Shown: piece by piece, positions 54,344-64,000 of the stretch
Layout: every line of letters starts with the position of its first letter
Position numbering within the stretch: position 1 is the stretch's first letter
From: Branchiostoma floridae
Lineage: Eukaryota > Chordata > Leptocardii > Amphioxiformes > Branchiostomatidae
Assembly (NCBI RefSeq): GCF_000003815.2
Contig: NC_049980.1
Coordinates: 11,347,816-11,411,815, forward strand
DNA: 64,000 nucleotides
Direction of reading: 5' to 3'
Made by a program: the position numbers and the translations under genes
Notes under the pieces: model-generated
The model's input: the letters and a program-made list of their open reading frames with translations, nothing else
Told to the model about the DNA's origin: nothing
The model's database searches: none

Positions 54344-56491
54344 TATGCACGACTAGTCCAATAAAGACTGTCCGCAGTTTGTAATTGTACGACGATCACA
54401 CTACAAATGCCACCGGGTCGTTAGGAAGGAATACTAGTATTACAAATGTGTCACCGTACCAAGAAGTAGACTTGACTATTTATAAGTTATCTTCCAGATT
54501 TAGGAATGTTTAAAAAGTTTGTTATCCTTACAAGCTAAGGCGACATGCAGGCAGGTTGTTCCAGTTCACTAGATTTTATATCAATAGCTTTATGCTGTGT
54601 TCCCTGATAAAACTAGTCTTCCCGTAGGTTCCCACGTACGATATATAGCTCCTCGTTAATGTACGAAGCTATTAGGCAGACCACCCTTAAGTGTGATCAA
54701 TTGGGACCTGGAGTTTATATACTGAATCACAAGCGTTTTACTACTTATGATTCATAGGGTGGGAGCTAATTAACGGGTTTTTGGAGTTGTCGTAAAGCAC
54801 AAATAATGCGTCTACATTTGCTACATTCCAGAAGCTCATATAAGAGATGAATGCCACATTTATCATAATATTTTTTGTTCTAGAGAGGCTGAAGTATCAA
54901 AGATTTAAGAACCAACTTCTTACAATATGTCATAGCGAAGAAGATGCCATGTTCAGAAAAGCTCTATAGCTCTATATACAACATATACGGGAATGACAGG
55001 ACATTGGTGTCCCTGTTAAGTCAACGTAATTCAAAACATAGAAAAAGGAGTCACCCATAATCTATGAACAAAAATAACGTTGAAAATTAGATGAAAATTC
55101 TTGATTTTAGAAAGCCATTGCAAGCCATAGAAGAATAATGACGTTTTTTCAGCGTTACGACTGAGCTATTGGTGGCAACCTTAAACTGTTGCTACTTGGA
55201 GATAAAGTTTTATCGGCATTTTCTGTGATGTAACCTGCATTACATTGCTACTATCCAACCCCTCGGAAAATCTCTCTCAAAGAGGTTGCAAAGTCCATGG
55301 CTCTATGTGGCTGTCCTGAAGCCTTTTGATCTGAATGATTACTATACAACTGTTGTACTGGGCAAAGTTGTTCTTGACCTAGACAAATTGGTACCTGGCG
55401 ATCTTTTAATAAATTTCTACCAGGCTAAATCTGTTCCTATCCGAGCTGTGGTAGTTAATATGGGATTACGTTTACTCCAAAGTAGAAAGTAATCTTGGCT
55501 GCTCTCACCCAAAAGTTTCGTCTCTGATGTTTATCACCTGTGTCTCCGATTCTGGCATGCTCGACCGCAGGGGATCTACACATGAGACGCTGGAGGGATA
55601 TTAAAGCTTTGAGTGATGATATCTATAGCACATTTCGCCTACAAAAGAATACGGGTAGTGGTTAGGAACACAAAAAAGATCAACCTAACATAAATTCATT
55701 ACCGTCGATGGTCCTTTGTATTTTACAGAAAACTTGAGAGAGAAAAATACCTCCGGGCATTGTTTATGACTGCCAAGCCCATTAGATCAAACTGATGCTG
55801 TATATCCTGACATTTCCTTCACGTGTAATGAAACCTTTATGTTGCAGTTGTTTTTGTGGCTGACTCGTTAAGTATAGTCCCATATGGCCAACGATCAAGG
55901 AACAACATTTTTATCGGAGGTAGGAACGCAGGTGCTTTTACGTTGCAAGATATCCCAAGGCGAACAGCCTCTGGGAAAAACTATATTTGGAGATGTACGA
56001 TATTCTATAAGCCAGTATGCTGAGGAAATGTTTATCGCAATTCTCTCTCCTTTTTCTGCAAGTGAGTGTAGTGTGTTCAAAAGGAAAGTTTCTTCCGATG
56101 ATGGTAGAAAAAGATTCGTGACGTAAGCTGGATTGAAGCTCAAAATAAGTCAACAGCTAAACCGGATATCATCATCGTAGTCTCCTTTGATGGAACGGTA
56201 ATCACTCTAGAATGACTTCATTTCTTCTCTCACGCTTTGCCTTTCGCTGTACCCTATCAAAGAGGACTGCAGATCGGAATGTATGCGGTCATTATGTATA
56301 CAATAATTTTGAAGCTACAACTTCTCTTATATTTGTGGAAGATTCACAGATAAAATTCGGATGAGCGGTCGGTTTACTGCATGCATGTATCGATCTCTTG
56401 AAAACCCTATTCCCCGACGAACGTCTCTTGCAGCATCAAGAAAGGACAATGTTTAGTTCCACATATCATGCATTGTCACACATTAACACTC
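54344..56491. other. Gene-poor stretch
   Basis: No exon series supported. The overlapping frames at 55884-56153 (both strands, 71-82 codons) have coding-like composition but no recognised motif. They might be a fragment of an old retroelement and cannot be named. Confidence 0.35.
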
Positions 56492-56784
56492 CTGTCACAC
56501 ATTCCCAGGACTTTGCTCCCGACCAGTCTCCAACCAAGGTCAGTGCTGGGTTGGCAATAGCTTGGTGTCCAATATTAGCTCCACTTTGCTCCTGAATGTC
56601 GATCGCATCCAAAGACTTTCCCGATTTTGGTTTTTCAAATACATAGAAGGCTGGCGCAGGCAGATTTCAAAGACTAGTAGACAACCTGGCCGACTGACCT
56701 CCAACCGTAATATGACCTTGCTCATGACTAACTCCAAGCCACTGTCTGTAGAAGGTCGGGAGGCCATGGTCGGGTATGTGACAG
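56492..56784. mobile_element. MITE, CTGTCACA family, copy A
   Basis: Starts CTGTCACACATTCCCAGG and ends GGGTATGTGACAG, giving short inverted ends CTGTCACAYA. The interior matches 12882-13124 (GGGAGGCCATGGT) and, inverted, 59789-60070 (CCAACCAAGGT/CCGACCAAGGT). Confidence 0.6.
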
Positions 56785-56929
56785 AAACTTAAGTAGACAA
56801 CCGCCTCCACGCTATACTCACGCACGGATCCATCAAAACGTTCTAGGTTACTTATGATTCATTCACACCCTTGTAGTGCATAGTAGTACATGCATAGGGC
56901 TTGATTTCTTGCTGTTTCAGTAGCAGGGT

Positions 56930-57150
56930 AAATTTACTGAGAGGGTTGCTAGCCTTTCTGATTTAACGTGCCCGAGGCACCTCCCCGAACATGGAACACA
57001 CATTTTACGTCCCTTCTGAAAGACGATGCAGCTCCAACCGGGATGTTTGCACCCAAGGATCCCCGGACTTGACAGAATCTCTCAGATACTTTGGAACCAG
57101 GAGCTCAAGTATTTGTAGCTACCAGTTGAGCCACAAGGACATCCCAGGCA
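56930..57150 (-). mobile_element. tRNA-headed SINE, long form, minus strand
   Basis: On the minus strand: A box TGGCTCAACTGGTAG, B box GGTTCCAAAGT, then a body with CGTCTTTCAGAAGGGACGTA and GGGGAGGTGCCTCG shared with the 5S-headed SINE at 34715-34905. The tail AAGGCTAGCAACCCTCTC is shared with the SINE at 7935. It therefore links the two other copies. Confidence 0.65.
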
Positions 57151-57469
57151 ACTTATGATAAAAAGAAAAATCTCACTCAGGAAGTCCGATACACATCTTC
57201 CTTTTATTCACAGGTTTACTAGGTCCTCCATCTGTCCTACTGGACAGGACGCAGCTGTCATAACGTTATACTTAGTTCACTTCAAGTATAAGAGATAAAT
57301 CTACTTGAGCGACTGAAGTTTCTGCCAAACGATCCGCTCAAGACAATAAGATCAGTAAAATCATTGCACTCTGTGACACATGGCAAGCTCATATCACCAA
57401 TTCTCAATCGTTACTTTTGTCCATAGCGTATAGATTACATTCTACATTTATATGTTATAGTGTACAATG

Positions 57470-57745
57470 AAAGTCGAAGGACGAATCTAGAGAGTACGCC
57501 TTTTGCATTCTCCTACGCAGGCCCTCGCCTGTGGCCCATACAATATACCTTGGATAATCTCTGCTACACCGGACTGAGGCTTCTACTTTTGTGGGCTTGG
57601 GCTCTAACCAACTGTCAGCCAATCAGAAACGCCCAAAAGTTTTCTTTAGGTAAAACTGCTTCTCTGATTGGCTGACAACTCAGCCTCGGTTGAGCAGAGC
57701 CTATCACGCATGTAGGCAGATGGCAGGTTCTGCGTAGGGGAATGT
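57470..57745. repeat. Region with inverted GTCAGCCAATCAGAA motifs
   Basis: GTCAGCCAATCAGAA near 57615 is mirrored by TTCTCTGATTGGCTGAC near 57660. CTACGCAGG and CTGCGTAGG mark possible outer ends. Possibly a MITE, boundaries uncertain. Confidence 0.35.
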
Positions 57746-58093
57746 TTCCGCGAAAATGACATACAAGACAATTTGGACTCCCGGATTATTGATATCGCTT
57801 TGTTTCAGAGTGGTTCGCCATCCAAGAAAGTCCACAGGTGATCCTCATCCCAACAATATTATCATCACACTCGCTGCTACTTTAACAACCAATTTACAGT
57901 AAGTGTGTGTCGGTATGCCACAGAGCTTCATCTACTTAATGGTCTCTAAAGTACAACCGTCTGCTTTGTTATATTACACAGGAGCCAAAAGGCGTTATCC
58001 GTCACGCTATGCCAGTCCAGTGTAAAACTCTCTCAGCTGGATTGGGAAACATTCCTGGTTAAGAAACAGACTGTGGCCGTGGATCACCGGATG

Positions 58094-59011
58094 TCATTCT
58101 TGTTCAGGTTTCATCTGTGAAAAACATCAGATTTATGAGTCAAAACTTACTTTTTTGCTTTAATAGTGTTTGTTGCACAAGTGATGACCATTACCATAAA
58201 GATAATAATGATACGCAAGAAGGATGATAATGATAGGCTATAGTCGCTATACCAGTTATATCGCATCAAGTAGTGTAATGAACACGAGGGAACTTGATCA
58301 ATACATAATAGTTAGAACATCATAAAAAAAATTTACGTACCAGCCAACCGACCAACAGTCTTAACCAAAAACGTATCACAAACTTATGCTGCTCTCCACT
58401 ATAATGAAACTTGCGACATACCTAAGAACACATTTCAATTTTTATCGAAGAGCTTTCCCTTTGATATGTCAATCTTCGATCATTCTTTCAGAGATCAGAT
58501 CGCTGACTCCAGTTCACACACAGCAACTCTCCAGTAACGAGTTCATCTCATATATATGACCTCCGGCTATACCACGATTCCAATGAAATCTAAGATGTGT
58601 TAATGATGCGAATTTCGTGACAATCTATTCTAAAGCCCTTATCCATTGGGTCAAGGCCTGCAAATCATTTACTGTCAACTTCTTGTAGTTTCCAACGTTA
58701 ACAAACACCATCAGATGACAGGCCTTTTGACCCAATAAATATTATACATCTTTTGTTAGTAGACTGATGCTGACATGAAGTAGATTGATAAAGATGTAGG
58801 TTTTTTTTTCATAACTACAAAGAAATCCGATCGAGATTTTTGGCAGCACATATCTTTCTTTCTTCCATTCATGCGTACAATATAGTTCTGAGTTCTGACA
58901 CAAGTGTGGTCAACTTACATAATGCTGTTCCAGAAATCTTCGTATCGTCGGCCAGAGACGCTCAAACTTTGCTGCCACCTCATTTTCCAGCTGCGACTCC
59001 TCTTCGGTCCT
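58094..59011 (-). CDS. Possible last two exons of an unrecognised minus-strand gene
   Basis: A 93-nt open block (58919-59011) is bordered by acceptor TTATTCCAG and donor GTAAGT. It is richer in G and C than its surroundings and reads RTEEESQLENEVAAKF then ERLWPTIRRFLEQHY. An acceptor GTTTTTCACAG at 58115 could join it in phase to a 21-nt terminal exon (58094-58114) coding MKPEQE and stop. No upstream exon could be found and the protein family is not recognised, so this is a candidate only. Confidence 0.35.
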
Positions 59012-59112
59012 CTGGAATAAGAGAAGACATGGAATGTTTGTCAATTGTGACAATTGTGTGTGTCAAATGTTAGCTCTTTATTTACAAGCAGAGACATAAC
59101 AATATATAAGAT

Positions 59113-59175
59113 ATGCAGTTACGCAAACAACTGGATATGACTTTACTTTGGAAACGGTCAGACATTTCAGACAAC
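59113..59175. mobile_element. Single arm of the AAAAAGCAGTTACT-family MITE
   Basis: GCAGTTACGCAAACAACTGG through GAAACGGTCAGACATTTC parallels the left arms at 24138 and 44799. No opposite arm was found nearby. Confidence 0.4.
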
Positions 59176-59788
59176 AATATGGTATCTTTCGTCAGTTACA
59201 CTAACTGATCACATTTTCAATATCTTCTCCTTTTCTTCATCCTGAACAGTACATGCATCTTTGCGTCGATACGAGTCAGTTGCAAACTTTTATCAAAGCA
59301 GCCAGACTCTACTTTTTGTACAAATGTGCAAATAGAAATCACCAAAAGTAGTCTAAGTTATTGGAACGCCGTTGGTAAGTATCCTCAGGGGGCCGACAGT
59401 CTTTTAAAAAAAGCCTCTAATGTTCACAGAACAAGGCAGAAATTAAAAGTAATTGATCCATATGCTTTACATGTAGCTAAAGGATACGTTTCCGTCACAG
59501 GTCGCGGGCGGGCAATCCAAACCAGACCGCAATCAAGATAGAATCTCACGGCTTTAATGACACCGAGACATCATGGCTCCAGTCTTTATCTTACAAACAG
59601 TCATAACACTTCAATCGATGGGAATTAATCGAGGGGGGGGGGGGTGATGTTCGTCAATCAAAGTCAGTCGGCGTTTTATTTTCCAGTCTCATCTCCTAAA
59701 AGTCTAGATTTTGCGTCAATAAACTACCGTTCGACAAGTACAAGTGCGGAGATGTACATTTGCAACATGCTAAATTATGCATATGATA

Positions 59789-60070
59789 AAGCCCCTGTCA
59801 AATTTGGTCGACCATGTTCTCCCGACCTTCTCCAGACCATGGTTAGGAATCGGGCAATATCATCTGTGGTTGACAGTTAGTCGGCGAAGATACCTACTGG
59901 TCTTTAAAGGTAGACTGGGCCAGTCAACTGTAAATTCCGTAAAGCCATAGTCTTCTTAGATGCGTAAAGCCATAGTCTTCTCCACGCTACCCCCAACCCA
60001 GCGCCTACCTTGGTCGGGGAGTGGTCAGGAACAAAGTCGTGAGAAGGTCCTGAATGTGTGACAGGGGCTT
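59789..60070. mobile_element. MITE, CTGTCACA family, copy B
   Basis: Perfect 12-bp inverted ends AAGCCCCTGTCA (59789-59800) and TGACAGGGGCTT (60059-60070). The interior is related, in opposite orientation, to copy A. The GCCATAGTCTTCT block is duplicated inside (near 59944 and 59964). No gene. Confidence 0.65.
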
Positions 60071-63000
60071 ACGGCAAACCTTTCAGACCTGTACACGTTT
60101 ACTTTCTCGGTCGATACAACGAAAATTATGATGCACAATTGTATTGCTTGACTTGTGACTTGTGTGGGAAGTACAAATTGGAGCATTGTTTCAAGTTCAT
60201 TACAACCCCATCGATCATTTACGGATCCTGATCAATTAACACATGCAACAGCTGAATAGCCACCGACTCCCGGTAGGTAACAATACACGGTTGAAGTCAC
60301 AAAATAATCTTCGCCCTGGCGCCAGACATGGTGAGGTGGACGGTCAATGGGTTAATGCGCATCAAACATAGTTAGGTAGAAGTAGTTGGGTGCGGTTTTG
60401 CGTGATGGTATCATCTTCCATGTTGTCTAGAGCCACATGAGTTTTTCTATGGTTGTACGGAGGTGGAGGAAATTTGAGTTAGTGAGTGGCGTTTATGAAA
60501 GGAAAACACTGAGTTTCCGTATGGTATACTCAAAAGGTATAGATTGTGTAAAGATTGGCTAACAGTTCTTAGTAGAATAGTTTATTTTTCCACTAGTCAC
60601 TATTGTTATCTTGCAACGTCTGCACATTTTATACACTGCAATTAGCCCTTTGGCAAGATAAAACGTGCAGATAGAACTCACTTCTGATTTCGGCAAACGT
60701 CTATTTGTAAATGATATCGTTTAGATTTAAAACGTACAGGCATAAAAGAGTAGGTGACCAAAACATACCCGTATATGGCCTTGTGGATACTCGCAAAAAG
60801 TCGCAGGTGGTCCACAATAACCATTGATCTTTCTTACCGGCAATTAGCGCCCGGTAATGTGTTCCACTATAGCGCCTCTCAGCGGAGAAATTCGTCCGTT
60901 AAATTCGTTGGTAGTAAACTCACGACCTTGCGGCAGGCGAGCGCCTATCAGTTATGGCCTATCATCTGCTGTGGGGTAGTGTGCTCAACAGCTAGCTCCC
61001 CCCTAGGACGCAACATTTACCGTACATGGGAGCCCCATCGGGACACCGGGGATTTTATCATATAAAGTGATTTCAAATCCTGATGAACGGTTGGTGCATA
61101 CCGCTGAGTGTGTCTCTTCGGGTTAGGCAGTGGGCGAACAGTTATGTGCTTTGGTAGTAAATTTTATATTTTGTATCATAATGCCCTGATGCGCTGCTGA
61201 TTTGGACAGGTTAATAAAAAGGCCCGTTAAAATAATAGCTGGAGTATGATATACTAAGGTAGCGGGTCTATTTCACTAACGTATCCCGAGGTATTGCTTT
61301 TGGAGTGTCTGTTTATCTGACTGTGTGTGTGTGTGTGTTTTCATGCTTATTCTCCAATGCTAGGCACGTTGGGGCACTGACAGGAAGTTAGGCAAATGGT
61401 CCCAGAAAGGTATTCGAGTAAGTTATCAAAGGTTATCTCCTTTCCTGTTTTTAATATCCTGTTGTATGTTGCCTTTTAGGAGCCAGTTGGAAGATGCGTA
61501 GACAGAGTAGACAGCGAGGAAATGCACCATAATGATTAAAGTAAAAAAAAAGATCACAAAAACTCATATTTGACATGGAATGAGGTCTTCAATTTCTTGT
61601 TTTTCTTTTGATTAAATTCTTTCTTAATCAATCTCACAACTCAAATTGTTGGTGTACGTGAGCCAAGGGTCACGAATCTCCTTCGCGAAAGAATACGATA
61701 AAAAAGGTGTACTATTTCCTCAATTGCAGATCTGCTATCGTGTCGTTCATTTTGACTGGTGTCTTTACTGCCGTGTGGTTCGTGCCCCGAAAAGGTTGAC
61801 AAGGCAAAATCGTCACGTAAGTGCGATGAAAACGGCAATAATTTGTACTACTTTTGATGACAGCACCTGACAGGACACATGGACATAGGCCATTGGATTC
61901 TGCCATTTTACAAACATCTCTTAAATACTTACGTGCTTGTCTACCAATGGCGAATGTCTTATGTCACGGAAATACCATCCATGCAGCAGTTTGGGCCTTT
62001 TGCACAGAAAATGTTCGTCCAAACATATGGTAATGACATTTTGATGGACCAAACTTGATGCAAATAATTTCAAGGCACGTGAAAGGCAACTGATCCTGTT
62101 ATTTCGTATTCACTTCATAGACTTATTGTCTGACGGAAGTTTGATCGCAGTCAGTACAATTATTCTTTACTGCCGTAAAAGAGAAAGTAAAAAATGAAAT
62201 AGGGTTAGAATAAATGTGCACCTTTTGTTTTGATCATCACGGACGAGTTGCCCGAACCAGGTCCACTATCTCCTTCCAGACATCTCTTTTGTTTCAAGTT
62301 TGAGAAAAAATCTTTTGCACATAGAAATCGGTTCAAATTGCATGAGATGGCCAAATAGTTATCTACCCTACATATTCTCTGGAGATTGTCAGACATAAGT
62401 CCGCAAAAGATGCCAATGTTGCTTTGTTTGGCTCATTAGAAATTTAACGTTAGTTGTAAAGAAAGGGCATGTCTCTGCCTAATTTGTTTTTCAACACTGA
62501 ATAACCTCACACACCCCAAGACGCTTTAATCAAAAGGGTTCGCTCCGTCAATTTCCATCTAAGCATCCATCTATTGAGAAGAAAGCCCGACGTTCCATTG
62601 CCTTCTGGCATTTCCCTACATGGTACACTCAGGCAGAGTGTTATTTGTGCTGTCAGAATCAAGGTAAGAACAATTCGTTAGACATGGCGCCTAGCCTCGT
62701 ATGAAAAGATTCATTGCTTTTTTCGGTTCATGAGTAAATGCTCTATTTTATATTGCTCTTGTTTACAGTGTTAAATGTCAACCCTGGTTGGCAAAGTCAA
62801 ACACAGGTACTCCGAACTGCCAAAGGAATCTAAATCATTGAGGATCACCTTTTCTCTCAAACGGGACGGGGCCGATATTGACTTCCAACGACCTTTGATG
62901 CATTGCTGACGTCACATGAGTATAAAGTCACGTGTTCAGAATGATTTGGTTAGGCAGCTGAGGGGGACTTAGTGATTCAGTTGGAAATTCTGTTGAGTCC

Positions 63001-63766
63001 AAAATTGCAGTTGGAGAGTAGTTTATTTCTTCGCAGTAGCCAATTGACCGTTTGCATGACTAATTAGGACTTTCAGAAGCTCGAGGGTAGTTACACATTT
63101 TGCTTTGAGGCGCAGCTGAAACTCGCCTGAAAGCTCATTCTCCCTAGCATCTCAAGACGCCTAAGATTAAACAGCGGTAGAATGTTCTTTTTATCTGCAT
63201 CGATACAGCATCTACGACGGTGATGTGCCCAAGTGGAACTTCGCAGATTTGTGGTTGATGAAGCCTTACAGGAAACATCGTTCCAATAAAGATTACCCAT
63301 GCCCATGGTGTAGAAAAAGAATTTAATCCTAAGTTTAATGTCTTTCTGGTCTCAGTTTCTTAAAATCTGGCGTAAACTTTATGGTGCAGATGGCAAAACA
63401 AATGTAAAGGTCCTTGAAAGATAAATATCAAGACTTCGCTTCGAAATTGCGAACATACAATATCTTATCTTGATCATTTACTTCCTGTCCTTAATAGCAT
63501 ACTGCAAAATAAAACAGTTGGGGAGTAAATGACATATTGTTGGCCCGTTAGCATTCAAATATTTACATTTAAAATCCAAGCGAATCGAAGCCCGTTGCTA
63601 CAGTAAACAAGACATTGCTGCTAGTTTTACATTTACTTTCTTGTGTCGTAGCATTTAAAACTGAAGATTCTTATTTATAACTTTGAATAGAAACTGCAAA
63701 TTCTACTCTCTTTAACGTATTTCAATGTTATCAACTTCTAAATATACGCAATCGTGTGAGAAACGA
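60071..63766. other. Gene-poor stretch
   Basis: Ordinary non-coding sequence with a GT microsatellite at about 61320-61339. Isolated splice-like blocks, such as AG followed by an open run at about 61482-61539 (plus), could not be joined into any gene. Confidence 0.35.
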
Positions 63767-64000
63767 TGTGAAGATATTTACGGACGTTTGCGAAAAAAGA
63801 TGTGAAGATATTTACAGACGCTTACGGAAAAGATATGAAGATATTTACAGACGCGTACGGAAAAGATGTGAAGATATTTACGGAAAAGATGTGAAGATAT
63901 TTACAGAAAAGATGTGAAGATATTTACAGAAAAGATGTAAAGATATTTACAGACGTACGCTTACGGAAAAGATGTGAAGATATTTACAGAAAAGACGTGA
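63767..64000. repeat. Tandem repeat GATGTGAAGATATTTACAGA running off the right edge
   Basis: Units of about 21-36 bp built from GTGAAGATATTTACAGA plus a variable spacer with ACGCTTACGGAAAA. At least eight units before the window ends. Confidence 0.9.

Noticed and set aside
53983-54399. 138-codon Val/Arg-rich and overlapping Asn-Pro frames
   Set aside because: They are the telomere-type hexamer array read in different frames.
55884-56153. Overlapping 71-82 codon frames as a reverse transcriptase fragment
   Set aside because: Composition looks coding-like, but no RT or integrase motif can be seen, so it was not called as a gene.
61482-61539. Plus-strand terminal exon after the TTGCCTTTTAG acceptor
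   Set aside because: The 19-codon open block is short and no upstream exon could be matched in phase.

Overview
The window is animal nuclear DNA with intron-rich genes (10-16 coding exons with GT-AG introns), long AT-leaning introns, many short non-autonomous DNA transposons, tRNA- and 5S-headed SINEs, microsatellites, an interstitial TTAGGG-type telomere array and one assembly gap (33028-33149). Protein similarity to human orthologues, gene size and the repeat style suggest an invertebrate deuterostome, most likely a lancelet (Branchiostoma). This species call is inference from recognition, not from a search.

Four protein-coding genes could be rebuilt exon by exon with consistent splice sites and phases. 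(1) ELP3, minus strand, 10159-20168: 16 coding exons, 550 aa, the radical-SAM/acetyltransferase subunit of Elongator. (2) A small secreted cysteine-rich protein of the beta-microseminoprotein (PSP94) type, minus strand, 21191-23428: 3 coding exons, 117 aa. (3) LTV1, minus strand, 26531-32285: 10 coding exons, 459 aa, a 40S ribosome biogenesis factor. (4) SLC17A9-like vesicular nucleotide transporter, plus strand, 32602-45404: 12 coding exons, 445 aa, plus an alternative exon 5 that I infer to be mutually exclusive. LTV1 and SLC17A9 are head to head with 316 bp between start codons. The four genes belong to different processes (tRNA wobble modification, secretion, ribosome assembly, vesicular transport), so their order looks like ordinary linkage and not an operon or pathway cluster.

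Layout: 1-10158 is intergenic and repeat-rich, with a 2.1-kb hAT-like composite carrying a 64-bp minisatellite and GC-rich palindromic arrays, a second partial copy at the left edge, and SINEs. 10159-46338 is the gene-rich half. 46339-64000 is largely gene-poor, with several MITEs, SINEs, the telomere-like array, one possible terminal-exon pair on the minus strand near 58.1-59.0 kb, and a tandem repeat running off the right edge.

The most interesting observations are these. SLC17A9 has a pair of homologous exons (37964-38063 and 38122-38218), 58 bp apart, whose joint inclusion would shift the frame. A 1.29-kb element in the preceding intron has a 9-bp target duplication, inverted ends and two arrays of about two dozen short hairpins. 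The 3' end of ELP3 exon 8, with its splice donor, is repeated seven times at a 76-bp period.
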